A stretch of DNA of 36,190 bases from Lactiplantibacillus xiangfangensis (GCF_001438845.1 NZ_JQCL01000033.1:1-36190), one strand, 5' to 3'; counted from the stretch's first letter, positions 25,348-34,920 are shown. The notes: a model not told the origin generated them from the letters alone. A program made the numbers and translations.

Positions 25348-25510
25348 GCCGCTGATAGCATCGGTCGTGAAGGTGGTGGAAGGCCGGTGCATTTCTGGTC
25401 TTCCATCACGGACGGTCCAGGGCAGTTGCGTTTTTGGCGACTGCCCTGGGCGAAGGTTAAGACCGCTCCTCAGGCTTAACCTGGTCCCACGACCGCATGT
25501 TATCAGCGGC
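25348..25510. other. Cloverleaf-like structured element D
   Basis: GCCGCTGATA (25348-25357) pairs with TATCAGCGGC (25501-25510), and CGGTCGTG (25362-25369) pairs with CACGACCG (25488-25495). Three hairpins lie inside: GTGGTGGAAG / CTTCCATCAC with one wobble, CCAGGGCAGT / ACTGCCCTGG perfect, and AGGTTAAG / CTTAACCT perfect. It begins 60 nt after copy A but its sequence is different. It may be a structured RNA or a foldback mobile repeat. Only one copy is in the window. Confidence 0.75.
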
Positions 25511-25733
25511 AACCGGACTAGGTCATACGTGACTGCCTATCAGTAGTTTTGGTACTGGTACGCCCTTCTACTTCGAACTAATAACTTAATCATACCGCAC
25601 TCGCTCAGCGAAAACCCGTTTAACCCGACAAAAAGCGAACGAGTGGTGTCCGTTCGCCTATACTGAGACCGTGCTTGTTAACCGTATTTTAGCACGCGCT
25701 TTTCAATTTTAATATCTAAATGGTGTGTCCACT
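25511..25733. other. Remaining spacer before the guaB terminator
   Basis: No gene is visible. A small hairpin GCGAACG / CGTTCGC (25635-25657) lies within a longer CACTCG / CGAGTG inverted repeat. No T-run follows. Confidence 0.4.
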
Positions 25734-25768
25734 AAAAAAGGCCGAAACGAAAATCGTTTCAGCCTTTT
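25734..25768 (-). terminator. Terminator of guaB
   Basis: On the minus strand AAAGGCTGAAACG pairs with CGTTTCGGCCTTT (one wobble) and six T follow, 14 bases after the guaB stop. Confidence 0.9.
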
Positions 25769-25781
25769 GATTTAACTTTGA

Positions 25782-26939
<1,158 letters not shown>

Positions 26940-27083
26940 TTAGCTCCTTATGATTTTATTTTATCTGTAAAGGTAACAAAACATCAGGGCAAATGCAAGC
27001 GACACGCAAGAATTTCAGAAAATTCTTATTTTACAAAGTCCCGTAATTTGACGCTTTACAGTTAAATATTAACTAGACCTTTA

Positions 27084-27112
27084 CAAAAAAGAACCCGGAA
27101 TTTTCCGAGTTC
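27084..27112 (-). terminator. Terminator of the rsmG-to-DUF1129 operon
   Basis: On the minus strand GAACTCGG pairs with CCGGGTTC (one wobble) and six to seven T follow, directly after the DUF1129 gene. Confidence 0.88.
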
Positions 27113-27122
27113 TGCAGACAGC

Positions 27123-27848
27123 CTAAAACAGGCTAGTTGTAATCTTGTAACGACGTTTTAGCCACATCCGGACGAAGAACACTACAACTGCAATCGCTAA
27201 GTAGGCGATTCCTGGTAAAATTGGGTTCCATGGTCCTTTAATGTATGAGACCGTCGCAAAGACAAACATCCATACGACAACGGCTAAAACTGACCAACCA
27301 ATTTTCTTCCATAGCGAAACTTTTGGTTGTCCTTTAACTGGTACGAGGTATTGGAACAACTTCGTTACCCCAAGACCCCCAACAACAGAAGTCAATAATA
27401 TGGCCGTAACGCCCATCGCTCCTTGAGAGCTCTTTGGCGTATCTGAACCGATTAAGCCCATGATTCCGTACATCAAGCAGAAAATCATGAATAACATCAG
27501 TCCACTATCTAACGAAGAAATCCAATAGTTAGCTTGTTGTTGTTCAACCGGCGTCTTCTTCGGATCAACGATCTCTTGTGTCCGTTCTTGAACGGTCCCG
27601 TAGAGTTGGCGCGCAGTGGTCCCGCGACCTTGTTCCGTTAATAACGTATTCGTCATTTCATCAAGGACGGCTTTTTTCTTTTCACCGCTCAACTTAGTAT
27701 CATTTAACGATTTACGCATCTGCCGCATGTACTCGGCATTCCGTTTCGTTAATTCCGTTGCTTCTTGGATTGGCCGTTCAGCAGCTTTGATCTGCTTAGC
27801 GCCAGCCGCCGCATTTCGGGGTGTTTTTGAAGTTTCACTTTCACTCAC
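27123..27848 (-). CDS. DUF1129 family membrane protein
   Basis: The 241-aa product has a charged helical N-terminus (about 1-105) with LTKRNAEYMRQMRKSL and LLTEQGRGTTARQLYG, characteristic of DUF1129 proteins. Four hydrophobic segments follow (about 115-135, 142-165, 183-203 and 210-230) and a basic C-terminus. Its function is not established. The GTG start is supported by AAAGGAG at good spacing inside the ychF-to-gene gap. It begins 20 bases after the ychF stop and is the last gene of the long operon beginning at rsmG. Confidence 0.85.
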   Translation of the reverse strand: MSESETSKTPRNAAAGAKQIKAAERPIQEATELTKRNAEYMRQMRKSLNDTKLSGEKKKAVLDEMTNTLLTEQGRGTTARQLYGTVQERTQEIVDPKKTPVEQQQANYWISSLDSGLMLFMIFCLMYGIMGLIGSDTPKSSQGAMGVTAILLTSVVGGLGVTKLFQYLVPVKGQPKVSLWKKIGWSVLAVVVWMFVFATVSYIKGPWNPILPGIAYLAIAVVVFFVRMWLKRRYKITTSLF

Positions 27849-27868
27849 GAGTATGTTCTCCTTTCGGC

Positions 27869-28969
27869 TTAAACGTTGAAGCGGAATTCAACAATGTCAC
27901 CATCTTGCATGACATAGTCTTTACCTTCCAACCGTAACTTCCCATTTTCTTTAACTTTAGCTTCTGACCCAGCTTCATCCAGGGCATCGTAAGACATTGC
28001 TTCGGCACGAATAAACCCACGTTCAAAGTCTGAGTGAATAATTCCGGCAGCTTGAGGCGCCTTAGTTCCGCGTTTAAAGGTCCACGCACGGGTTTCCTTG
28101 CCACCAGCCGTGAAGAAGGTTTCTAGGCCTAAGAGCTTGTAAGAAGCCCGAATCAGCTTATTCAAGCCAGGTTCTTCAACGCCCTCAGCAGCTAAGAAGT
28201 CCGCCTTATCATCGTCATCCAATTCAGCGATTTCTTCTTCAGTTTCAGCGGCGACCCCAATTGCCTGGGCACCTTCCTGTTTAGCGTAGTCTTCAACGAT
28301 CTTGTAGTACTTAGAACCTTCTGGATCAGCCATGTCGTCTTCCGCAATGTTAGCCACGTATAAGACGGGCTTTGAGGTCAATAAGAACAGACCGCGAACA
28401 ATTGGTTGTTCATCTTCAGTGAATTCCAAAGAACGAACGGGTTTGCCCGCTTCCAAAGCTGGCTTGATCTTTTCAAGAACGGCTAATTCGGCCTTAGCTT
28501 CCTTGTCGCTCCCCTTAGCCGCACGTTGAACCTTTGTAAAACGCTTGTCAACGGCTTCCAGGTCAGCCAAACTAAGTTCCAAGTTAATCGTTTCAATATC
28601 GTCTTGAGGGTCAACCTTCCCAGTAACGTGGGTAATGTTGTCGTCATCAAAAGCACGAACCACGTGCACGATGGCGTCAACTTGACGGATGTTTTCAAGG
28701 AACTTGTTACCAAGTCCTTCACCCTTGCTGGCACCCTTAACGATTCCGGCGATATCGGTAAATTCAAAGGTCGTAGGAACGACCTTCTTGGCGGGAATAA
28801 GTTCTTGGATTCGGTCTAATCGTTTGTCGGGAACTTCAACCATCCCCACGTTTGGATCGATCGTCGCAAATGGATAGTTGGCCATTTCGGCCCCCGCCTT
28901 TGTAATTGCGTTAAACAATGTGGATTTACCAACGTTTGGTAACCCAACGATACCTGCTGTAAGTGCCAT
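27869..28969 (-). CDS. ychF: Ribosome-binding ATPase YchF
   Basis: The 366-aa product is a TRAFAC-class P-loop NTPase of the Obg-like YchF/OLA1 group that binds ribosomes and prefers ATP. The G1 loop is GLPNVGKST (9-17), the switch/G3 region FTDIAGIVKGAS (about 70-81) and the altered G4 NIAEDD. A central coiled-coil arm (about 130-180) carries LSLADLEAVDKRF, and the C-terminal TGS-like domain has ETRAWTFKRGTKAPQAAG. Full-length for the family. AAGGAAGAG precedes the ATG. It follows the DUF951 gene by 29 bases in the segregation operon. Confidence 0.96.
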   Translation of the reverse strand: MALTAGIVGLPNVGKSTLFNAITKAGAEMANYPFATIDPNVGMVEVPDKRLDRIQELIPAKKVVPTTFEFTDIAGIVKGASKGEGLGNKFLENIRQVDAIVHVVRAFDDDNITHVTGKVDPQDDIETINLELSLADLEAVDKRFTKVQRAAKGSDKEAKAELAVLEKIKPALEAGKPVRSLEFTEDEQPIVRGLFLLTSKPVLYVANIAEDDMADPEGSKYYKIVEDYAKQEGAQAIGVAAETEEEIAELDDDDKADFLAAEGVEEPGLNKLIRASYKLLGLETFFTAGGKETRAWTFKRGTKAPQAAGIIHSDFERGFIRAEAMSYDALDEAGSEAKVKENGKLRLEGKDYVMQDGDIVEFRFNV

Positions 28970-28998
28970 ATCGGTTATTCACTCTTCCTTTTAAATAA

Positions 28999-29190
28999 TT
29001 AAGCTTGATTGGCTTTCTTTTCCAAAACCTTTTTTAACTTTTTATTGAATTCACGGCGCGGCATCATGACCACGTGACCGCATCCGGTACATTTGATCTT
29101 AATGTCGGCACCCATTCGCGTGATTTCCCAGCGATTCACACCACATGGATGGGCTTTCTTCATTTCGACAATATCACCTAAATCATACAT
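28999..29190 (-). CDS. DUF951 family small protein
   Basis: The 63-aa product matches DUF951: MYDLGDIVEMKKAHPCGVNRWEI, then KCTGCGHVVMMPRREFNKK (each listed only in part). It has Cys residues positioned as C-x(n)-C-x2-C, suggesting a small zinc-binding or redox motif. The ATG at 29190 has AGGGG about nine bases upstream; a TTG two codons earlier is less likely. It sits between parB (18 bases) and ychF (29 bases), a conserved Firmicutes arrangement. Biochemical role unknown. Confidence 0.88.
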   Translation of the reverse strand: MYDLGDIVEMKKAHPCGVNRWEITRMGADIKIKCTGCGHVVMMPRREFNKKLKKVLEKKANQA

Positions 29191-29214
29191 GCGCAACGCC
29201 CCTTTATAAATAAA

Positions 29215-30108
29215 TTAATTTAAATCAATGTGCAGAATTTCTAAAATCCGCGTCAGGTCGTCATTCGACAAGTACGGAATCTCGATTTTCCCTTGATCCT
29301 TTTTATTTGCCTTGGCTTGAATTGAAACGGCCGTCCCAAACTTTTCCTGGAGTTGTTCTTCACTCGCCCGAATATAAGGGGACTTTTTAACGGCCGGTTT
29401 CTTGACCGCTTTTTTCGTATCACCATTATACTGTGCCACGATTTGTTCCAATTGCCGGACGGTCAAATTATCTTTAACCGCTCGTTTCGCTAGTGGCGCT
29501 AACTTAGCTTTGTCTTTCAACGACAGTAACGTCCGGGCCTGCCCCATCGATAACTGCCCCTTTTGAATCATCTGCTTAACGCTCGTTGGTAACCCCAACA
29601 ACCGTAAGTAGTTCGCAATGTATGGTCGACTCTTACCTAAGCGCTTGGAAACTTCCGCCTGCGTTAACTTCAACTTTTTCATTAAAGAATCGTACGCTTC
29701 GGCTTCTTCTAACGGAGTTAAGTCTTCGCGTTGCAAGTTTTCCAACACGGCGACTTCCATCATTTGTTCTTCGGTGACGTCCCGCACAATGGCTGGAATC
29801 GTCGTCTGACCAGCGAGCTTAGACGCCCGGAAACGTCGTTCACCAGCAATGATTTCGTACTTCTTAACTTCTACATCAGGCTGACGCACAATGATTGGTT
29901 GAAAGACACCGGATTTCTTAATGGAACTAGCCAGTTCTTTTAACGCCGCTTGGTCAAACTTTTGGCGTGGTTGGTACGGGTTGGCATGGATGTCCGTTAA
30001 ATTCAGATCAACGACGGCTTCTTCACTAGTCGGTTCATCAACATCGGCAAACAGGGCCCCGATTCCGCGACCGAGTGCTTTGTTTTGATCCTTATCTTTA
30101 CTTGCCAT
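29215..30108 (-). CDS. parB: Chromosome partitioning protein ParB (Spo0J)
   Basis: The 297-aa product is the CTP-dependent DNA clamp that loads at parS sites and spreads. It has the N-terminal ParB/Srx fold with QPIIVRQ and the box II motif GERRFRASKLAG (about 87-98). The helix-turn-helix follows (about 140-175) with LTQAEVSKRLGKSRPYIANYL, and the C-terminal dimerisation region ends the protein. Its start overlaps the end of parA by 11 bases, implying translational coupling. It is a distinct paralogue of noc, two genes upstream. Confidence 0.95.
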   Translation of the reverse strand: MASKDKDQNKALGRGIGALFADVDEPTSEEAVVDLNLTDIHANPYQPRQKFDQAALKELASSIKKSGVFQPIIVRQPDVEVKKYEIIAGERRFRASKLAGQTTIPAIVRDVTEEQMMEVAVLENLQREDLTPLEEAEAYDSLMKKLKLTQAEVSKRLGKSRPYIANYLRLLGLPTSVKQMIQKGQLSMGQARTLLSLKDKAKLAPLAKRAVKDNLTVRQLEQIVAQYNGDTKKAVKKPAVKKSPYIRASEEQLQEKFGTAVSIQAKANKKDQGKIEIPYLSNDDLTRILEILHIDLN

Positions 30109-30865
30109 GGGCGGCCAACACTTCCTTTGCTAATGCTAAGTAAACTTGCGCACCTTTTGAACGAATATCGTAATCAACGATTGAAAGGCCATGACTTGGC
30201 GCTTCCGACAAACGAACGTTCCGTGGAATAATCGTCTTATAAACGGCGTCCTTGAAGTACTTTCGAACTTCTTCATTAACTTGCGCACCCAGGTTCGTCC
30301 GGGCATCGTACATCGTTAACAATACGCCTTCAATTCTTAGTTGCTTATTAAAATGCTTCTGCACTAATTTGACCGTATTCAGTAACTGACTTAGCCCTTC
30401 CAAAGCGTAGTACTCACTTTGAACCGGAATCAAAATCGAATCACAGGCGGTAAACGCATTAATCGTCAATAAACCAAGCGAAGGGGGACAGTCGATCAAA
30501 ATAAAGTCATAATCGCCCTTCACGTCATCGATGGCATCCCGCAACCGGGTTTCACGCGCCATCATCGGTGTTAATTCGATTTCGGCCCCTGATAACTGAA
30601 TCGTGGCCGGCACAATGTCTAAGCCCTTATGACTCGTTGGGATAATCGTCTCTTTAATGGGAACGTCGTTGATCAGTACGTCATAAATTTCATTTTCGAT
30701 TGCTGATTTTTGGATGCCCAAGCCACTAGTTGCGTTTCCTTGCGCATCGGTATCGATCAACAATACTTTTTGGCCTAATTCCACGAGACTAGCACCTAAA
30801 TTAATGCTGGTCGTGGTCTTGCCAACGCCACCCTTTTGGTTAGCGAGTGCAATTACGGTTCCCAT
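30098..30865 (-). CDS. parA: Chromosome partitioning ATPase ParA (Soj)
   Basis: The 255-aa product is a Walker-type ATPase that binds DNA nonspecifically as an ATP dimer and acts with ParB in origin segregation and control of initiation. The deviant Walker A motif is KGGVGKTT (11-18), followed by LLIDTDAQGNATSGLG and the Walker B-like FILIDCPPSLGLLT. Length matches Soj. It starts two bases after noc ends and overlaps parB. Confidence 0.96.
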   Translation of the reverse strand: MGTVIALANQKGGVGKTTTSINLGASLVELGQKVLLIDTDAQGNATSGLGIQKSAIENEIYDVLINDVPIKETIIPTSHKGLDIVPATIQLSGAEIELTPMMARETRLRDAIDDVKGDYDFILIDCPPSLGLLTINAFTACDSILIPVQSEYYALEGLSQLLNTVKLVQKHFNKQLRIEGVLLTMYDARTNLGAQVNEEVRKYFKDAVYKTIIPRNVRLSEAPSHGLSIVDYDIRSKGAQVYLALAKEVLAAHGK

Positions 30866-30867
30866 AA

Positions 30868-31716
30868 CTACTTACCACCCCTTGGTTGATTTTTTGGAAT
30901 TTCGATCGTGATTCGGTAGCCGTCTTCCGTATTTTCTTCATGCGTTTTGACGGGCATCCCGGCATCGGTCACCATTTTAATAGATTTTTTTATCGTATTC
31001 ACAGCGATCCGGGTGTCGCCAGTCAGCCCCCGGGCGCGTTTTTTCTTCGGCTTAGGCGGTGTTTGCAGTTTTGCGACTAACTGTTCCGTTTCCTTGACCG
31101 TTAGTTGGTCAGCCAACACTTGTTTCAAAATCACGATTTGTTGGTCAATCGTCAAATGTAACAACGCCCGACCGTGACGCTCACTGATTTTGCGTTCCAG
31201 CAACGCTTGTTGGACTGGACGGGCCAGCTTTAACAGTCGCAGTTTGTTCGCAACAAACGACTGACTCTTCCCCAACTCCTTGGCCAAAGCGGATTGTGTC
31301 AACGTATTTAGCTTCATCAGCTCTTGATACGCCGTTGCTTCTTCAATGACCGTTAAATCTTGACGTTGTAAATTTTCAATCAACGCCATCGACGCCGTTT
31401 CACCGTCATCCATCTTCTGAATAATGGCGGGCACGTCCGCCCAATGCAACGATGTGACTGCCCGAAAGCGCCGTTCACCGGCGATAATTTCATACTTTTT
31501 AGGTTCATACTCCCGCAACACAATTGGCTGTAACAACCCGTGTTCGGCAATCGTTGCGGCTAACTCTGCAATTCCACCTTCGTCAAAGATCTGACGTGGC
31601 TGGAACCGGTTAGGAATAATGGCGGTTACCGGAATGCGCACAATTTGCTGAGTCGTATTTTGCGCCTCAACTTCCTTATGTTTATCACGATTAGAACCAA
31701 ACAAAGAAAATGCCAT
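30868..31716 (-). CDS. noc: Nucleoid occlusion protein Noc (ParB paralogue)
   Basis: The 282-aa product has the ParB fold with GERRFRAVTSL (about 76-86) and a helix-turn-helix with LTQSALAKELGKSQSFVANKL (given in part: QSALAKELGKSQSFV). A short N-terminal SLFGSNRDKH amphipathic segment (3-12) fits the membrane-binding helix of Noc. In B. subtilis, Noc binds its own sites and blocks division over the nucleoid. The position directly after rsmG and before parA is that of noc in Firmicutes. It lies 17 bases after rsmG. Confidence 0.92.
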   Translation of the reverse strand: MAFSLFGSNRDKHKEVEAQNTTQQIVRIPVTAIIPNRFQPRQIFDEGGIAELAATIAEHGLLQPIVLREYEPKKYEIIAGERRFRAVTSLHWADVPAIIQKMDDGETASMALIENLQRQDLTVIEEATAYQELMKLNTLTQSALAKELGKSQSFVANKLRLLKLARPVQQALLERKISERHGRALLHLTIDQQIVILKQVLADQLTVKETEQLVAKLQTPPKPKKKRARGLTGDTRIAVNTIKKSIKMVTDAGMPVKTHEENTEDGYRITIEIPKNQPRGGK

Positions 31717-31733
31717 GTCATTACCTCCCCAAC

Positions 31734-32468
31734 CTATGCCTTAGCCGTTAGCGGTTGTTTTGCCGGCGTTCCCGGTTTGCGCGGATAGCGCTTTGGCGAT
31801 GGCTGTTTTTTATCGATGACGATAATATGCCGTGGGTCGCCTGTTTCAGGCAACTTAAACGCTTCATCCTCGGTGATTTTACCACCTAAGACTTTGACAG
31901 CGTACTCGCCCTCAGCCGTTTCCGTCCTTGCATTAGCCGCCTTTAAAGCCACCATCTGGCCGCCAACTTTAACTAATGGCAAACATAATTCGCTTAAAAC
32001 GGACAACCGGGCCACTGCACGCGCCGTGACCACGTCATACGCTTCACGATGAGCTGACTTCTTACCCGCAAAGGTTTCTGCGCGATCGTGGAACAATTGC
32101 ACGTCAGTCAACCCTAGCTGGTCCACTAACTGTTGCAAGAAATTGATTCGCTTATTGAGGGAATCCACAATCGTCACTTGTAACTGTGGAAAGACGATCT
32201 TCAGTGGAATTGACGGAAAACCGGCACCCGCCCCTACGTCACAAATCGTTAATGGTTGTTCCCGTAGTGCTGGCACGTAGAATGCCGGCGTAATTGAGTC
32301 ATAGAAATGTTTGAGATAAACTTCTGGCTCGGCAGTAATGGTCGTTAAGTTAAACTGCCGGTTGGTCTCAATCAGTAGTTTGAAATACGTCGCAAACTGG
32401 GCCATCTGCTGGGTCGTCAGGTCAATCCCATGACTCACCAACGCCCGTTTAAATTCTTCTGGATTCAT
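31734..32468 (-). CDS. rsmG: 16S rRNA (guanine527-N7)-methyltransferase RsmG (GidB)
   Basis: The 244-aa product methylates G527 (E. coli numbering) in 16S rRNA. The SAM-binding motif is [14 protein letters not shown] (about 72-85), preceded by [33 protein letters not shown] segment follows, as in GidB. The lysine/proline-rich tail ([18 protein letters not shown]) is typical. The start at 32468 follows AAGGAG by nine bases; the longer open frame adds 17 residues without support. It heads the seven-gene operon. Confidence 0.95.
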   Translation of the reverse strand: MNPEEFKRALVSHGIDLTTQQMAQFATYFKLLIETNRQFNLTTITAEPEVYLKHFYDSITPAFYVPALREQPLTICDVGAGAGFPSIPLKIVFPQLQVTIVDSLNKRINFLQQLVDQLGLTDVQLFHDRAETFAGKKSAHREAYDVVTARAVARLSVLSELCLPLVKVGGQMVALKAANARTETAEGEYAVKVLGGKITEDEAFKLPETGDPRHIIVIDKKQPSPKRYPRKPGTPAKQPLTAKA

Positions 32469-32510
32469 ATCAAAAAGCTCCTTAATTAAGGTCGCATTTA
32501 CCTTACACTT

Positions 32511-32535
32511 GTGAAACAACTTGAATGTTTCACGT
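32511..32535. promoter_or_regulatory. Inverted parS half-sites in the leader of the segregation operon
   Basis: GTGAAACA (32511-32518) and TGTTTCAC (32526-32533, continuing CGT) form a perfect 8-bp inverted repeat with a 7-nt spacer. These are exactly the two halves of the consensus parS site TGTTTCACGTGAAACA, but in swapped order. They lie just downstream of the likely promoter. Confidence 0.45.
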
Positions 32536-32544
32536 CACCTCATA

Positions 32545-32573
32545 ACTTTAACGTAAATGCGGGTTAAAATCAA
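32545..32573 (-). promoter_or_regulatory. Probable promoter of the rsmG-noc-parAB operon
   Basis: On the minus strand TTGATT (32568-32573) and TAAAGT (32545-32550) are separated by 17 bases, about 75 bases before the rsmG ATG. Confidence 0.5.
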
Positions 32574-32679
32574 TGCACGAGCCTGATTGCTTACCAACGC
32601 CAACCCCTTGAAAGGCCTAGGTTTATCGTCCCCTTAGACGATTCATTTTGATTGGAATTTTTTCGAATACAATGAGACT

Positions 32680-32709
32680 AAAAAAAGCTCCGAACAAACT
32701 GTCCGAAGC
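32680..32709 (-). terminator. Terminator of nupC
   Basis: On the minus strand GCTTCGGAC pairs with GTTCGGAGC through wobble pairs, and seven T follow. It lies about 27 bases after the nupC stop. Confidence 0.78.
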
Positions 32710-32735
32710 CTCATTATCATTATTATAATTAATTC

Positions 32736-34016
32736 CTACCAAACAAAGAGGCCAACGACCCCAGCTGATAAGAGTGAAACCAAGATCCCAGAAAGAAGCA
32801 TGTAACCAACGTTCCGTGAGATCAAGTCGTTCTTTTCACGGTCAACGATCCCCTTAAAGGCACCAATGATCATCCCAATCGTCGAGAAGTTCGCGAAGGA
32901 TGTCAAGAAGACCGTCAAGACGGCGCGGAAATGCGGCGTAAAGGTGTTAACCTTACTGGAGACTTCCCCCATGACAACAAATTCGTTAGTAACTAACTTC
33001 GTCCCCATGAACGATGCCATTTGGAAAGCCTCGTGTGGGTTGAAGCCAAGCAACCAAGCAAATGGGAACATAATAATCCCAAACAGGTTTTCTAGTGAAA
33101 GGTTTGGATTGATCAAACCTAATAATTTATCAATTAATTTAGCCAAGGCAACGAAGGCGATAACGTTCGCTGCGATAATCAAGATCAAGCGCCCGGCGCC
33201 TAAAATTGAATCACCTAAGAAAGAGAAGAATGGTTCGCGGGCTGGTTTAGCTTGCTTAACTTGTTCGCTAGCTAAATCTTCTGAGCCACTTTCAGTGGTG
33301 TCAGTCGTTTCTTCAACGGCTGAGCTACCGGAAATTTTAGCAATTGTATCTTCTTCCGGTTTCACTTCAACGGGGTTCAGAATTGCCGCAATGATTGCTG
33401 CGTTTAAGACGTTCATTGGGACCGCGGTCAAGATAAATTGACCAGGCATCATTTTGATGTAAGCCCCTAAGATTGACGCCGTCACACAACTCATCGACAT
33501 CATCGCAATCGTTAAGTTACGTTGCGCCTTCATTTGCTTCAATTGTAACTGTGAAACGGCTAAGGCTTCAGTGTTACCTAAGAACATCATTTCGACAACG
33601 AAGAACGATTCAAACTTAGGTTGGCCCGTAATGTAAGCTAACCCACGGCCAACCCATTTAATGATCCATGGTAATACGCCGATATAAGTTAAAATATCGA
33701 ATAATGGCACAATCAATAAGATTGGTAATAACGAACTCGTTACAAAGTCCATCTGTTTAACATTAACCCAGCTGGCCAACGCAAACGAGATTCCTTCATA
33801 CGAAACGTTAACGAGCCAAGTGAATCCGTCGGCGGCAGCCTTAACTGCGTCGACCCCAACTTGTGAACCCGTCAAGAACCATGCTAACAAGACTTCTAGT
33901 ACCAACATGATACCAACTGAGCGCCAATGAATAGCGTGCTTTTGCTTGGAGAATAAGTAGGCAATCGCAATGAATACCACGATCCCAATAATATTAACTA
34001 CCAAGTTAAAGATCAT
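32736..34016 (-). CDS. nupC: NupC family concentrative nucleoside transporter
   Basis: The 426-aa membrane protein imports nucleosides by cation symport (CNT family). It has SSLLPILLIVPLFDILTYIGVLPW, a GQPKFESFFVVEMMFLGNTEAL motif region, MSCVTASILGAY, and C-terminal LVTNEFVVMGE and TSFANFSTIGMIIGAFKG, all CNT signatures. An acidic, Ser/Thr/Glu-rich insert of about 45 residues (about 222-265, containing SAVEETTDTTESGSEDL) enlarges one cytoplasmic loop and is unusual compared with compact relatives. GAGGGAT precedes the ATG. It is monocistronic with its own terminator. Confidence 0.93.
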   Translation of the reverse strand: MIFNLVVNIIGIVVFIAIAYLFSKQKHAIHWRSVGIMLVLEVLLAWFLTGSQVGVDAVKAAADGFTWLVNVSYEGISFALASWVNVKQMDFVTSSLLPILLIVPLFDILTYIGVLPWIIKWVGRGLAYITGQPKFESFFVVEMMFLGNTEALAVSQLQLKQMKAQRNLTIAMMSMSCVTASILGAYIKMMPGQFILTAVPMNVLNAAIIAAILNPVEVKPEEDTIAKISGSSAVEETTDTTESGSEDLASEQVKQAKPAREPFFSFLGDSILGAGRLILIIAANVIAFVALAKLIDKLLGLINPNLSLENLFGIIMFPFAWLLGFNPHEAFQMASFMGTKLVTNEFVVMGEVSSKVNTFTPHFRAVLTVFLTSFANFSTIGMIIGAFKGIVDREKNDLISRNVGYMLLSGILVSLLSAGVVGLFVW

Positions 34017-34232
34017 GTGAATAATCCCTCTTCCCTAAATAAGTGATAAAACAAAAAGTTTACAAAAAAACTACCTTTACTAATTTACCATGTTCAGGAA
34101 AGTTGTGGTAGGCATTTTTAAAGAAATTATTAAGAACCGGATTAGACCGTCCCAATCAGCGGAGTGGCGCTATCCAAAGTTTAAATTGATTTCCGTAGTT
34201 TAGTGGAAAAATCACTGCTTGCTTAGCCACTC

Positions 34233-34395
34233 CGTCGGGGAGAACCGGTGTGCTGTGAGGGCTGGTCCCAGCCAAAGTTCGGTCTGCTCCCTCGCTTCAA
34301 AGCCGATACCCCACGTCTTTGAAGCGCCCCGCAAGATTAGCCGGCTGAGAACCACCGCCTAATCTTGCCGACACTGCACCCAATTCTCCCCGACG
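34233..34395 (+). repeat. Structured dispersed element, copy B
   Basis: Outer arms CGTCGGGGAGAA (34233-34244) and TTCTCCCCGACG (34384-34395) pair perfectly over 12 bp. Inside are a GGCTGG / CCAGCC hairpin, CGCTTCAAAG / CTTTGAAGCG (34293-34302, 34317-34326) with the 14-nt loop CCGATACCCCACGT, and GCAAGATTAG / CTAATCTTGC (34331-34340, 34359-34368) with an 18-nt loop ending ACCACCGC. The loops match copy A while the stems differ by compensatory changes. CACTC occurs on both flanks (34228-34232 and 34397-34401), a possible target duplication. Confidence 0.88.
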
Positions 34396-34631
34396 TCACT
34401 CAATCTAAGTTTCCTATATGTTCATCCCGGGAAAATTATCTCCCAAAAAATAATCACAACCCACTAATCAAAATAGACGATAACCACTAGCACTCATACA
34501 ACAAAAAAGTTAAACCATGTGCGCCACTTTTAAGAAGCTAGAAATCATCTGCTTTTTTCATGCTTGACCACTACCTGGCCAATCTAAGTCAATATCCACG
34601 ACAAAGCTATGTTCAGCGCAGGCGGGCGGTA

Positions 34632-34765
34632 TCGGTATGCTGTGCCGGCAATATTGGCCAGGGCTTGGCCGATATTGCGGGGCGAATCAGAGACGTGGGT
34701 TATCGGCTCTGATTTGAGGGACCAGACCGCACTTCGGCTGGGGCCCGTCCCCCACAGCACGCCGA
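34632..34765 (-). repeat. Structured dispersed element, copy C (inverted)
   Basis: This copy is on the opposite strand to A and B. Closing helices TCGG / CCGA and TGCTGTG / CACAGCA (34638-34644, 34753-34759) pair perfectly. Read on the minus strand, AATCAGAG / CTCTGATT carries the same 14-nt loop type CCGATAACCCACGT. The second hairpin, GCAATATCGGCC / GGCCAATATTGC, has a shorter 7-nt loop, so this copy is a variant. CCAGCC, CGGTCTG and CCCCGCAATAT blocks are conserved with A. Confidence 0.82.
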
Positions 34766-34920
34766 AGCGACTACACGACGTTTCAAGCCAAAATAAGAAA
34801 GGCCGTCACCACCGAAGTGATCACGACCATTATTGATAAAGAACCCGGTAACCAAAATACCGGGCGCCCCTGCCAAGGAAGTTCATTATACAACGTTTAC
34901 CAACTTTGCGAACCAATTAG

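Noticed and set aside
25231-25546. Overlapping open frames of 93 and 95 codons on opposite strands
   Set aside because: They lie across structured elements A and D, lack ribosome-binding sites, and their residues reflect the inverted repeats.
34424-34435. Noc-binding site
   Set aside because: The CCCGGGAAA core fits, but the left half deviates from ATTTCCCGGGAAAT at three of four flanking positions.
34609-34836. 75-codon open frame
   Set aside because: It crosses structured copy C, has no ribosome-binding site and no protein-like pattern.
34844-34864. Rho-independent terminator
   Set aside because: CCCGGTA / TACCGGG is a good short hairpin, but neither side has a proper T-run and no gene ends there.
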